Positions 7,760 to 16,160 of a DNA stretch of 64,000 nucleotides are shown here, piece by piece. The stretch is from Rhodopseudomonas infernalis. Its GTDB lineage: Bacteria; Pseudomonadota; Alphaproteobacteria; Rhizobiales; Xanthobacteraceae. A program made the translations under genes and the position numbers. The stretch covers positions 49,480-113,479 of the forward strand of contig NZ_JAJNAL010000015.1 in the NCBI RefSeq assembly GCF_022271405.1. Reading direction: 5' to 3'. How positions within the stretch are numbered: position 1 is the first letter of the stretch; each line of letters opens with the position of its first letter. The notes under the pieces are model-generated. The model ran no database searches. It worked only from the letters and a program-made list of their open reading frames with translations, and had not been told where the DNA came from.

Positions 7760-8974
7760 TTACTTCGCCGCATTCACCAGCGGGCAATTGCCATCCTTGA
7801 GCGGACGGAACGCCTGGTCGCCCGGAACCGTGGAGAGGATCTTGTAGTAATCCCACGGATACTTCGACTCGGAAGGCTGCTTCACCTGCAGCAGATACAT
7901 GTCGCGGATGACACGCCCGTCCTCGCGGATGCTGGCGTTGGTGGTGTAGAAATCGTTGATCGGCATCTTCTTCATCTCGGCGACCACCACCGAGCCGGCA
8001 TCGCTCTTGGTGGCGTCGACAGCCTTCAAATAATGCGTCACCGCGCCATACACCGCGGCCTGCAGGCTACCCGGCGCCTTGCCGCCGAACCGCGCCATGA
8101 AGCGCTTGCTCCATTCCCGGGTCTTGTCGTTCGCGTCCCAATAGAAGCTGTCGGCGAAGATCAGGCCCTTGGCGCTATTGAGGCCGAGCGCATGGATGTC
8201 CGGGAGATTGACCAGCAAGGCGGCGATGCTCTGGCCGCCCGATGTCAGGCCGAACTCGTTGGCCTGCTTCAGCGCCGTCATCATGTCGGCGCCGGCGTTG
8301 GCGAGACCGATCACCTGCGCCTTGGAGGCCTGCGCCTGCAGCAGATAGGAGGAGAAGTCCGACGAATTGAGCGGATGCTTCGACGAGCCGAGCACGGTGC
8401 CGCCGTTGGCGAGGATCACCTTGCTGGCTTCGGCTTCGAGCGCCTGGCCGAAGCTGTAGTCGGCCGTGAGGAAATACCAGCTCTTGAGGCCCTTCTTCAC
8501 CAGCGGCGCGGTCGCGACGTTCGCCAGCGCATAGTTGTCGTAGGCCCAGTGCACGCCGACCGGCGAGCACGCCTTGCCAGTGAGATCCGGGGTGCCGGGG
8601 CCGGTCGCGAGGAATGCCTTGTCCTTGTCGCGCGACAATTGCTGCACGGCGAGCGCCACACCCGACGACACCACCTCGGTGATGGTGTCGACACCCTCGG
8701 TGTCGTACCATTTGCGCGCCAGCGCGAGGCCGATATCAGCCTTGTTCTGGTGGTCGGCCGAGATCACCTCGACCGGCATGCCGGCGGCCTTGCCGCCGAA
8801 ATCCTCGACCGCCATCTTGGCGGCCAGCACCGAGCCGGCGCCGACGTTATCGGCGTAGGGCCCTGACATATCGGTGAGCACGCCGATCTTTACGGTGCCG
8901 TTGGAGATTTCGGCCGAGGCCGACGCCACCGACATCAACACGGCGGCGGTCGCCAGACAGGTTTGCAGCTTCAC
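7760..8974 (-). CDS. Orphan branched-chain-amino-acid-type substrate-binding protein (paralogue 1)
   Basis: The 404-residue protein is a type I periplasmic binding protein with a Sec signal peptide (MKLQTCLATAAVLMSVASASA) and a mature start SNGTVKIGVLTDMSGPYAD. No permease or ATPase gene accompanies it; it sits between an alpha/beta hydrolase and an aldehyde dehydrogenase. It is strongly similar to the products at 19551-20762 and 28349-29593: shared blocks include DHQNKAD, ALARKWYDTEGVD, FLTADYSFGQALE, SDFSSYLLQAQAS and the C-terminal YPWDYYK. Its ligand is probably the substrate, or a relative of it, degraded by the operon, but which compound cannot be told from sequence. Confidence 0.9.
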   Translation of the reverse strand: MKLQTCLATAAVLMSVASASAEISNGTVKIGVLTDMSGPYADNVGAGSVLAAKMAVEDFGGKAAGMPVEVISADHQNKADIGLALARKWYDTEGVDTITEVVSSGVALAVQQLSRDKDKAFLATGPGTPDLTGKACSPVGVHWAYDNYALANVATAPLVKKGLKSWYFLTADYSFGQALEAEASKVILANGGTVLGSSKHPLNSSDFSSYLLQAQASKAQVIGLANAGADMMTALKQANEFGLTSGGQSIAALLVNLPDIHALGLNSAKGLIFADSFYWDANDKTREWSKRFMARFGGKAPGSLQAAVYGAVTHYLKAVDATKSDAGSVVVAEMKKMPINDFYTTNASIREDGRVIRDMYLLQVKQPSESKYPWDYYKILSTVPGDQAFRPLKDGNCPLVNAAK

Positions 8975-9026
8975 GATTTCAATCCTCCCTTGTGTTTTAT
9001 GAGCCGGCGCGAAAGCCGCCTGCCGC

Positions 9027-9869
9027 TTACTTGATGGCCGCGAGCACCGGCAGCAGATGGCCGAGAAAGGCCTCGGGATCTTCGCTCATCGGAAAATGGC
9101 CGAGGCCCTTCATGATCGCCACGCTGCTGCCCGTAATGCTGCGCGCGACCGCCAGCGTCTCTTCCGGCGTGCACGAGTAGTCGTACTCGCCGGACAGCAG
9201 GAACAGCGGGCACTTCGTGGTGTCGATCTGCGCGACGCGGTCGCGGATGTCACCGTCCTGCTTGTAGAAATACAGGTCGCCCTTGAACACGCCGGGGCCG
9301 CCCTGCATGTAGTGCCACAGCGTTTCCCAGCGCTCCTTGTCGGGCGCGTCCGGGCCGACCAGGCCCGACACGATCGCGGCGCAGACTTCGCCGCCGTGCA
9401 CGTCCGGCCGATGCAGGAAGCTCAGATCGTAATACGGATCGACATGCGCACCGGCCTGCAGGCCGATGATGGCGCGGAAGCGTTCGGGATGCTCGAGCGC
9501 GAGATGCAGGACGATCCGGCCGCCGATCGAGCAGCCCATCACGATCGGACGATCGAGCTCCAGCGCCGTCATGATCTCGAGGATCATGGTGGTGTATTGC
9601 GCCGAGCTGAGTTGATACTCTTCGTTGTGCCAGCCGGCGGGCGGCGACGACTTGCCGTGCCAGGGCATGTCGAAGGCAATGACACGATGCGTCGCGGTGA
9701 CCCGGGCATCGTTCATCAGGCCGCGATACTGCCTGCCGTCGGCGCCCGCCGTGTGCAGGCAGAGCAGCGGCGTGCCGGAGCCGGCCTCTTCCACATAAAT
9801 GCGGTGCGGCCGACCAAACAGGTCGAGATTGAGATAGCGCCCGATGACGGGCTCGAACGAGGCGGTCAT
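9027..9869 (-). CDS. Alpha/beta-fold hydrolase
   Basis: The product (280 residues from ATG 9869) is an alpha/beta hydrolase. It shows the oxyanion region LLCLHTAGADGRQYRG, the nucleophile elbow MGCSIGGRIVLHLA (Ser in GCSIGG), a late Asp in SGEYDYSCTPEE and the C-terminal His in KGLGHFPMSEDP, giving a complete Ser-Asp-His triad. ATG 9869 is chosen because it overlaps the stop of the preceding gene (ATGA at 9866-9869) and the domain starts straight after it. The same frame stays open upstream to 10268, but that part has no homology-like content. It probably hydrolyses an ester, lactone or thioester in the catabolic route encoded by this operon. Confidence 0.88.
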   Translation of the reverse strand: MTASFEPVIGRYLNLDLFGRPHRIYVEEAGSGTPLLCLHTAGADGRQYRGLMNDARVTATHRVIAFDMPWHGKSSPPAGWHNEEYQLSSAQYTTMILEIMTALELDRPIVMGCSIGGRIVLHLALEHPERFRAIIGLQAGAHVDPYYDLSFLHRPDVHGGEVCAAIVSGLVGPDAPDKERWETLWHYMQGGPGVFKGDLYFYKQDGDIRDRVAQIDTTKCPLFLLSGEYDYSCTPEETLAVARSITGSSVAIMKGLGHFPMSEDPEAFLGHLLPVLAAIK

Positions 9870-10234
9870 GCCGAGGCTCCCGTCGCACGTAGTTTCGCCA
9901 GCGCTTCCTTGAAGTAGCGCAGATTGGCCATGAAGATCTGCAGATTGCCCTCGGCCTTCAGGGTGCGCCGCTTGATCAGCGCCATCAGGTCGTGCGAGCC
10001 CGGCCGCGGCTTCGCGGCCCAGAACTGCGCCCATTCCTCCTCGGACGCGCGCAGCGCGAACGACCACGACGGCATCACGAACGGGCCGCGTGTCACCGAC
10101 ACGATGCGGCCTTCGGCGATCGTCACCAGCCAATCGGTCGGTCCGACCGCGAGCAGCAGCGTGGTCGACAGAAAGCGTCCACGCTTCACCAGCATCTCGT
10201 CCGCATTGACCCTGGATGTCAGGCTTTCGATCAT
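9866..10234 (-). CDS. SCP2-like small protein
   Basis: This 122-residue protein has no signal peptide or membrane segment. Its pattern (GPTDWLVTIAEGRIVSVTRG, then WSFALRASEEEWAQFWA, then an extended RRTLKAEGNLQIFMANLRYFKEAL helix) matches the SCP2/sterol-carrier fold, in which a hydrophobic tunnel holds a lipid or acyl-CoA. It overlaps the hydrolase start by four bases and itself starts within the end of the acyl-CoA synthetase gene (10231-10234), so the three are translationally coupled. A lipid or acyl-CoA carrier role in the pathway is an inference from fold and context. Confidence 0.7.
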   Translation of the reverse strand: MIESLTSRVNADEMLVKRGRFLSTTLLLAVGPTDWLVTIAEGRIVSVTRGPFVMPSWSFALRASEEEWAQFWAAKPRPGSHDLMALIKRRTLKAEGNLQIFMANLRYFKEALAKLRATGASA

Positions 10235-12333
10235 GTGTCCTCCTTGTCGGCGAGCGCGACCAGCGCATCGACCGCGACGACGCCGCTCCCCACCGCGTTG
10301 ATGATCAGGGGGTTGATTTCGGCGTCGCGCACGTGAACCTCTTCATCGACCGCGAGCCGCGACAACGCAACGATCGCCTGCGCCAGCGCGTCGAGATCGC
10401 CGTGCGGCTTGTTGCGGAAGCCGCGGAATACGCGGGTGATCGCCAGCTCGTCGATCATCTCGCGCGCGGCGCCCAGATCCACCGGCGCGAGGCGGATGCT
10501 GCGGTCGCGATAGATCTCGGTGAACACGCCGCCGGCCGCGAGCAGCACGATGGGCCCGGCCTCCGGATCGACCCGGTAGCCGAGCAGCATCTCGCCGAGG
10601 CCCGACGTCATGGGCTGCACCAGCACCTGCGTCGGCGTGGCGCCCGGCCGATGCGCCGCGACATTCGTGGCGATCTTGGATGCAGCCTGCTTGACGCCGG
10701 CTTCGTCGCCGACGTTGAGGACGACACCGCCGACTTCGGTCTTGTGCGCGATCTCGGCCGACAACAGCTTCACGGCGACCGGATAGGCGAAGGGTAAGTC
10801 GACGGCCTGCGCGCCGACCTCGACCGCGACAGCGGGCGCATGAGCGATGCCGAGGCGATCGAGCAACCGATAGGCCTGCATCTCGTCGAGCTGGCGCGTG
10901 GCGCCGGCGAGCGGTCGCAGCAATGGCAACTCACGCCGCGGCTGCCGGCGTAGCAGCGCCGCGCTGATGGCGTCGGCACAGCTCTCCGGCGTGCGGAAGT
11001 TGGGCACGCCGGCCTGGGTGAGCATCGCCAGCGCATCGGGCGCGTCGGGCACCACGAAGGCGACCAGCGGCTTGGCAGAACCGGCGCTGTCGATCACCGG
11101 CTTGACGGCGAGGTCGGGTTGAAACCGCGCGGACGAACCGGTGACGGCGACCACGACATCAAACTCGGGCGCCGTCAGCATCGTCTGCAGCGCGGCCTTC
11201 ATCACCTCGTAGCGGGTGCCGGCCAGCGTCAGGTCGATGATCCGCTCGTGCTGCGCCGTGACGCCGGCTTCGCCGAGACGATCGAACGTGGCGTGGGTCG
11301 GCTTGACCACCTCGATATCACGGATGCCGAGCTCATCGACCACCATGGCGGCGCCGCCGCCGGTCGTGGTCACGACGCCGACGCGCCGAGTGTGCTGACC
11401 GGCCGGGCGCGCCGGCAGCTTGTGCAACAGCGGCAGCGTCTCGATCAGGGTCTCGAAATTGTTCACGCGGGCGATGCCGCAGTCGGCCAGGAACGCGGCC
11501 GCGACGTCGTCTTCGCCGGCCAGCGCGCCGGTGTGCGACAACGCCAGTTCGGCCGCCACTGCGGAGCGGCCCAGCTTGTAGGCGACCACCGGCTTGCCGC
11601 GGTCCGCAGCCGCGAGCGCGAAGTCACGCAGGTCCTGCGCGCGCCGGATGCTTTCGAGGAACAGCATGTAGCCGGTCACGTTCGGATCATCCAACGTGGC
11701 GGCGCAGATCTCGCCGAGGCTGAGATCGATCTCGTTGCCGACCGACACTAGCCCGGCAAAGCCGACATTGCGCGCCTTGCCACGCGAGATCAGGCCGCCG
11801 AGCAGGCTGCCGCTGTGCGACGCGACGAAGATGCCGCCGCGCGGCAGGTCGCTCTCGGCGAACGCCGCGTTGGCGGTGATGATGGTGCGGCTGTGCAGAT
11901 TGATGGCGCCGAGGCTGGACGGGCCGAGGATGCGCAGCGAACTCGCCGCGCAGATCGCCTTCAGCCGTTCGACCCGCGCGAGCCCTGCCTCGCCGCCCTC
12001 GGAAAAATTCGATGCCAGAATCGTCGCCACCGGAATGCCTATCCGCGCACAGGCTTCGGCTGCGGCGATCGCGTCATCGGTCGGCGTCAGGATGAAGGCG
12101 TGATCCGGCACCGCGGGCAACGCATCGAGCGACGGCCACGCGGTCTCGCCGAGCACCGTCGCGCGCCGCGGATTGATCGGATAGATCGTGCCCTGATAAC
12201 CGGCGCGCCGCAGATATTGCAGCGGCCGCGACGACGTCTTCGACAGATCGTCGGACGCGCCGACCAGCGCGATGCTGCGCGGCGCCAGCAGCGCCTGCGC
12301 CCAGCTCGACGTTGGGGCGCTATTCGGCGGCAC
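10231..12333 (-). CDS. NDP-forming acyl-CoA synthetase (fused alpha and beta parts)
   Basis: The 700-residue protein activates an organic acid to its CoA thioester using a nucleotide triphosphate and forming NDP and phosphate. Domain order: CoA-binding Rossmann domain at about 15-145 (SIALVGASDDLSKTSSRP, IYPINPRR), succinyl-CoA-ligase-like domains at about 150-450 (SHSGSLLGGLISRG, LSHTGALAGEDDVAAAF with the phosphohistidine-type segment), and a C-terminal ATP-grasp domain at about 480-690 (YPVAVKLLSAEIAHKTEVGG, VQPMTSGLGEMLLG). This fused layout is that of ADP-forming acetyl-CoA synthetases and pimeloyl- or feruloyl-type relatives. It lies next to an acyl-CoA dehydrogenase, so it probably supplies its substrate. 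Confidence 0.9.
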   Translation of the reverse strand: MPPNSAPTSSWAQALLAPRSIALVGASDDLSKTSSRPLQYLRRAGYQGTIYPINPRRATVLGETAWPSLDALPAVPDHAFILTPTDDAIAAAEACARIGIPVATILASNFSEGGEAGLARVERLKAICAASSLRILGPSSLGAINLHSRTIITANAAFAESDLPRGGIFVASHSGSLLGGLISRGKARNVGFAGLVSVGNEIDLSLGEICAATLDDPNVTGYMLFLESIRRAQDLRDFALAAADRGKPVVAYKLGRSAVAAELALSHTGALAGEDDVAAAFLADCGIARVNNFETLIETLPLLHKLPARPAGQHTRRVGVVTTTGGGAAMVVDELGIRDIEVVKPTHATFDRLGEAGVTAQHERIIDLTLAGTRYEVMKAALQTMLTAPEFDVVVAVTGSSARFQPDLAVKPVIDSAGSAKPLVAFVVPDAPDALAMLTQAGVPNFRTPESCADAISAALLRRQPRRELPLLRPLAGATRQLDEMQAYRLLDRLGIAHAPAVAVEVGAQAVDLPFAYPVAVKLLSAEIAHKTEVGGVVLNVGDEAGVKQAASKIATNVAAHRPGATPTQVLVQPMTSGLGEMLLGYRVDPEAGPIVLLAAGGVFTEIYRDRSIRLAPVDLGAAREMIDELAITRVFRGFRNKPHGDLDALAQAIVALSRLAVDEEVHVRDAEINPLIINAVGSGVVAVDALVALADKEDT

Positions 12334-13483
12334 GTGCCACAGATCCGCGCTGATCGAAGCGGCGCTCGAACACGTCTTCGGCTATCCGGTTCTTGAGGAT
12401 TTCGGTGGAGCCGCCGGCGATCATCCAGCCGCGGGTTCGGCGCATGCAATATTCGGCGAGCGACTCCTGGCTGTAGCCGAGCCCGCCCATGATCTGCACC
12501 GCCTCGTTCGCCACCTCGAAGCCGGCCTGATTGCAGGCGAGCTTGGCGATCGCGGTCTGATACGGCGACGGCAGGCCCTCGGTGATACTTGCGGCGCGAT
12601 ACAGCAGCAGCTGCGCCGATTCCAGCTTCAGCGCCATGTCGGCGAATTTCCACTGCAGGCCCTGAAACTCACAAAGCGGACGACCGAACTGCATGCGGAT
12701 CAGCGCATGCTCGCGCGCCAGATTGAAGGCATGGCGCCCGAGCGCCAGCGACCGCGCCGAATTGCCGAGCCGTTCGACGTTGAAACCGGAAATCTGCTTC
12801 TTGAAGCCGCCGAGCCCGAGCAGCACGTTGGCGGCGGGGATCCGGCAGCTCTCGAAATAGAGCTGGCTCCATTGCTCGCCGCTCATGAAGGCGGTCGGCT
12901 TGCCGACCGTGAAGCCAGGCGTGCCGCGCTCGATCAGCACCGAGCCGATGCCGCCGACGCCCGGCCCGAACCGGACATAGACCAGGTACACCGCCGCATC
13001 CGGGCTGTGGGTGCCAAACACCTTGCTGCCGTTGATCAAGTAATCGTCGCCGTCGGCGGTCGCAGACGTCTTCAGCTCGGTCGCCGCGGAGCCGGCGTCG
13101 GGCTCGCTCATGCCGAGGCTGATGCAGCTGCGGCCGGCGAGCAGGTCGGGCAGGAAGCGCGCTTTCTGCTCGGGCGTCGCATATTCCACGAACGTGCGGA
13201 TCGGACCGAAATTGCCGGCCTGCACGATATCGGCGCTGCGCGGACACACCGCGGCGACCTGCTCGATCGCGATCACCGCGTCCATCAACGTGCCGCCCTG
13301 GCCACCATCCTCCGGATCGAACGGGATGCCGAGCAGTCCCTGCTCGGCGAGCAGCTTCGCGGTCTCGAACGGAAAATGCGGATCGTGCGCGCGCGCCAGC
13401 GCACCATCCTTCAGATGGGCTTCGGCGAAGCGCCGAACCGAGGTGGCGAAAGCTTGTTGTTCTTCTGTGAGTTGGAAATCCAT
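12320..13483 (-). CDS. Acyl-CoA dehydrogenase
   Basis: The product (387 residues, starting MDFQLTEEQQAF at ATG 13483) is a flavin-dependent acyl-CoA dehydrogenase. Visible are the FAD/acyl-binding segment SLGMSEPDAGSAATELKTSA, the GSKVFGTHS stretch, and the C-terminal QIMGGLGYSQESLAEYCMRRTRGWMIAGGS (read in parts) with the family's Gly-rich turn and a GGSTEI motif. An in-frame ATG at 13501 would add only six residues. It is the first gene of the leftward operon, divergent from the LysR regulator; its end overlaps the acyl-CoA synthetase start by 14 bases. Chain-length preference cannot be told. Confidence 0.92.
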   Translation of the reverse strand: MDFQLTEEQQAFATSVRRFAEAHLKDGALARAHDPHFPFETAKLLAEQGLLGIPFDPEDGGQGGTLMDAVIAIEQVAAVCPRSADIVQAGNFGPIRTFVEYATPEQKARFLPDLLAGRSCISLGMSEPDAGSAATELKTSATADGDDYLINGSKVFGTHSPDAAVYLVYVRFGPGVGGIGSVLIERGTPGFTVGKPTAFMSGEQWSQLYFESCRIPAANVLLGLGGFKKQISGFNVERLGNSARSLALGRHAFNLAREHALIRMQFGRPLCEFQGLQWKFADMALKLESAQLLLYRAASITEGLPSPYQTAIAKLACNQAGFEVANEAVQIMGGLGYSQESLAEYCMRRTRGWMIAGGSTEILKNRIAEDVFERRFDQRGSVARAAE

Positions 13484-13560
13484 GGGTCCGCCGCAGATCA
13501 AGGTGGCCCCTGTTTCCCAGCGCAGCGCTGGACGGGCAACTGTGCATCGGTTATTGCTTT

Positions 13561-13575
13561 ATTACATTTTGTAAT
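13561..13575. promoter_or_regulatory. LysR-type operator (perfect inverted repeat, T-N11-A)
   Basis: ATTACA-TTT-TGTAAT is a perfect 6+3+6 inverted repeat containing TTACATTTTGTAA, which fits the T-N11-A box of LysR-type regulators. It lies 14 bases before the regulator's start and 77 bases before the divergent acyl-CoA dehydrogenase start, so it can serve both autoregulation and control of the catabolic operon. Confidence 0.65.
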
Positions 13576-13589
13576 GTCAGAGGCGAGTC

Positions 13590-14519
13590 ATGGCCGAGAA
13601 GGAAATGCCTCAGTCGGAGTGGCTTCCGCCGCTGAACCCGCTGCACGTGTTCGAAGTCGCGGCCCGGCTCGGCAGCTTCACCAAGGCGGCCGAAAAGCTG
13701 CGCGTCACGCAGCCGGCGATCAGCCGACAGGTCCGCACACTGGAAGACTTTCTCGGCGTTCGGCTGTTCGAGCGTGACAAGCAGGGCATCCGGCTGACGC
13801 CGGCGGGCGAGCAGTTTCAGCGCGAGGTCTCGCCTGCATTTCACATCATCCGGACCGCGGCCGCCAACCTCAAGGAGACCCGCCGGGTCGAGCCGCTCAA
13901 GATCCGCGCCTACACGACCTTCGCGTCGAAATGGCTGATCCAGCGGCTGCCATCATTTCACGTCGCGCATCCGAACATCCGGCTGAACATCAGCAACGTG
14001 GTCGCCCCGATCGACTTCGCCAAGGACCGCGTCGATCTCGCAATCCAGTTCGGCGACGGCAACTGGCCGGGCGTCGTTTCGGAGTTGCTGTTCACGGATC
14101 TCATTCAGCCGGTGTGCAGTCCGAAGCTGCTCAGGAGCGCGCGGCTGGTGGAGGTGGACGATCTCCGGCGAGTGCAGATGCTGCACTCGCATTATCGCCG
14201 CACCGACTGGCACGATTGGCTGGCGGCCGTGAACCGCACCGATCTACTGTCCAGCAACGAGATCAGCTTCTCGTCGTCGATCCTGACTTATCAGGCCGCT
14301 GCCGAGGGTGTCGGCGTGGCGATCGGCCAGATCCATCTGCTACGCAACGAAATTGCCGACGGAACGCTGGTGCCGCTGTTCGATGCGCCATTCGAACGCA
14401 AGCTGGCGCACTACGTGGTGCGACCGAAAGGCCGCCCCCTCAATCGCAAAGCGCGCAGCTTCCTGACCTGGCTAAGTAAGAGCATGGACGATTTTGTGGC
14501 TGCGCAACCAACGCGCTAG
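13590..14519 (+). CDS. LysR-family transcriptional regulator, GcvA-like
   Basis: The 309-residue protein has a winged helix-turn-helix at about residues 14-72 (LHVFEVAARLGSFTKAAEKL, VTQPAISRQVRTLEDFLGVRLF) and a type-2 periplasmic-binding-like effector domain from about residue 98. The effector part (TTFASKWLIQRLPSFHVAHP, IDFAKDRVDLAIQFGDG) is typical of the GcvA group. AGAGGCG lies a few bases upstream of ATG 13590. It is divergent from the six-gene catabolic operon and is very probably its regulator. The inducer is unknown. Confidence 0.9.
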   Translation: MAEKEMPQSEWLPPLNPLHVFEVAARLGSFTKAAEKLRVTQPAISRQVRTLEDFLGVRLFERDKQGIRLTPAGEQFQREVSPAFHIIRTAAANLKETRRVEPLKIRAYTTFASKWLIQRLPSFHVAHPNIRLNISNVVAPIDFAKDRVDLAIQFGDGNWPGVVSELLFTDLIQPVCSPKLLRSARLVEVDDLRRVQMLHSHYRRTDWHDWLAAVNRTDLLSSNEISFSSSILTYQAAAEGVGVAIGQIHLLRNEIADGTLVPLFDAPFERKLAHYVVRPKGRPLNRKARSFLTWLSKSMDDFVAAQPTR

Positions 14520-14565
14520 CGACATTTCCGCGGAGGTCGTCTACCCGCCAAACGCACGGCGGCGA

Positions 14566-14778
14566 TCAGCCGCTCGGCGCCTCGGTGGCGTCGTCCTCGG
14601 GTTCAGGCAACATGCCGCTGCCTGGTGTCTTGCTCTTGTCGGTCAGTTCGGGCTCCGCGTGCGGTCCCGCGGGATTTGGGTCGCGCGCGGGGTCGGACCG
14701 GTCCTCGGCGGGACGGCCTCCGGACTCCCGACCTAGCGCCTGCTCTGTCCTGCCGGAATTTTCCTCGATCATCCTCAC
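14566..14778 (-). CDS. Small Pro/Glu-rich hydrophilic protein
   Basis: The 70-residue product is highly charged and low in hydrophobics, with no signal peptide, membrane segment or cysteine. The middle and end (DRSDPARDPNPAGPHAEPE, LTDKSKTPGSGMLPEPEDD) look like a disordered protein rather than a random reading frame. I recall similar short proteins ending in a TPGTG-like motif in Bradyrhizobium and relatives, but I cannot confirm a family. It stands alone between a convergent LysR gene and the IclR gene. ATG 14772 (MIEENSG) is an alternative start. Function unknown. Confidence 0.5.
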   Translation of the reverse strand: MRMIEENSGRTEQALGRESGGRPAEDRSDPARDPNPAGPHAEPELTDKSKTPGSGMLPEPEDDATEAPSG

Positions 14779-14962
14779 GCTCCTGTCGACCTGCTATCGT
14801 CGCCTGCGGGATCGCGGCGCCCCTGCGATCGGGCCCCCGGCATCCACTTGGCGCCTCGGGGCAACATCGGGCGAACCGCGTCGGTTCCGGACCCGCAACT
14901 GAAATCGTCGTCTGCCGCCGCCGAGCACTGGGAGCCGCGCGCTTTTGCGCCAAGTCCCTGGC

Positions 14963-15703
14963 TCAAGGCATAAAGCGCGCGATGCCTTCGCGAATACACG
15001 CGAGGATTTCGTCCTGCCGTTCCTCGAGCCGAGAAACCGGTCCGCCGACGCCGAGCACGAGGCTGCGTCCGAAGTCGCGCTTCGGCAGCAGCACTGCGAT
15101 CACGCCGGCGTCTTGTACGATGATGTGCTTCGAGAACATAAAGCCGTCGCGCCGGATATTGTTGACGATCTTCATCAACGCCTTCAGCTCGAAGTGTTCT
15201 TCCGGCGGGCACACCGCGTTGATGCGGCGGAGCAGCCGTGCGATCTCGGCGTCGGTGTGACCGCTGAGCAGCGTGCGCCCGATCCCGCTGATCGCCAGCG
15301 GCCGGACATCGCCGGGCTTCACCTCGAACCGCAAACGTTTGCGGGTCTGCACAGCGTAGATGTATTGCGCGTGCAGATCGGATTGCGTGCTGATGTTGAC
15401 GAGTTCGTCGAGCTTGCCGTGAACGAAATCGACCAGCGCGAGAATTGCGCTGTCGCCGAACAGCCCCGTGTCCAGCCAGCGTCCCATCTGGGAAATGCGC
15501 ATCGTCGGCATGTAGGTGCGATTGTAGCTGTCGTAGAACAGGTAGCCGAGCATCGCCATGCTCTTGAGCAAGGCGGCCGCGCTCGATGTCGGATAGTCGC
15601 ACTTCGCCGCGAGCTCCTTGAGCGAGATCGGGCGCTTCACGTCCTCGAAGTACTCGAGGACCTCGAAGACTCGCTTGGCTGACTTGATACTGGAGTCTGT
15701 CAT
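14963..15703 (-). CDS. IclR-family transcriptional regulator
   Basis: The product is 246 residues from ATG 15703 (or 248 from ATG 15709). The N-terminal winged helix (SAKRVFEVLEYFEDVKRP, ISLKELAAKCDYPTSSAAALLKS) is followed by an IclR effector domain with YIYAVQTRKRLRFEVKPGD, LAISGIGRTLLSGHTD and the C-terminal LVLGVGGPVSRLEER. It is divergent from the amidohydrolase/CoA-transferase operon at 16161, and a 30-bp motif that recurs at 30622 lies 101 bases upstream of its start. It therefore probably controls the neighbouring operon and perhaps the operon starting near 30500. Confidence 0.88.
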   Translation of the reverse strand: MTDSSIKSAKRVFEVLEYFEDVKRPISLKELAAKCDYPTSSAAALLKSMAMLGYLFYDSYNRTYMPTMRISQMGRWLDTGLFGDSAILALVDFVHGKLDELVNISTQSDLHAQYIYAVQTRKRLRFEVKPGDVRPLAISGIGRTLLSGHTDAEIARLLRRINAVCPPEEHFELKALMKIVNNIRRDGFMFSKHIIVQDAGVIAVLLPKRDFGRSLVLGVGGPVSRLEERQDEILACIREGIARFMP

Positions 15704-16160
15704 CTGCACCTACGCGGAAATTCCTGCTCGCGAAGCCGGCGCTCGGCGAGGACCACCAGAAGCGCGCTGCAGCTTAGCTCCGCGCGATCCCGGCCGCTAG
15801 ACTTTTCCATATACATAGAAATGGAACCATATATCTGGAACGGGTGGACTCGCGAGCGCAGGAATCCTAGTGTTGCGATCGGCCGGCAAGGCTGCGGCGT
15901 CACAACCGCCCAACAAGCAAAAGCGACCACTCAAGATGGCGCACGCTGACAGGGAGGCTTCATGGAGCAGGGCATGACATTGTCTGCTGCGATCAGCTGA
16001 TTTCGAGCGGTCGCGGTGCGGGCTCCTCCGTCGTCGAGTCGAGCCTCCGCGCGGCCATCACAATCCTCAGCATCAACCTTCGGGTCGCGACGTGACGCGA
16101 GCCGGGGCACCGCGCGCCGCGACGGCAACACCTCTTCAAACCGAACAGGGATCTGCTTGC
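15704..16160. other. Divergent intergenic region, IclR gene and amidohydrolase operon
   Basis: This 457-base gap contains the operator-like element at 15805-15840. Apart from that I see no gene, hairpin terminator or RNA signature. The stretch 15940-16160 has no clear promoter by eye. Confidence 0.5.
15805..15834. promoter_or_regulatory. Candidate IclR operator, copy 1
   Basis: The pattern TTCCATATA-N14-CATATAT is found here and again at 30622-30651 with identical spacing. The two CATATA cores start 20 bases apart, that is two helical turns, as expected for a dimeric regulator pair on one DNA face. Inverted arms TTCCAT (15805) and ATGGAA (15821) add dyad symmetry, and a further CTGGAA follows at 15835. 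It lies 101 bases upstream of the IclR start. Confidence 0.6.

Noticed and set aside
5408..8866. Very long open frame (about 1150 codons) on the plus strand
   Set aside because: It lies opposite xthA, the aldehyde dehydrogenase and the binding protein; its translation is Arg/Ala/His-rich shadow sequence of GC-rich genes.
9870..10268. N-terminal extension of the alpha/beta hydrolase
   Set aside because: It overlaps the whole SCP2-like gene in another frame and has no protein-like content; the ATGA overlap at 9866-9869 marks the true start.
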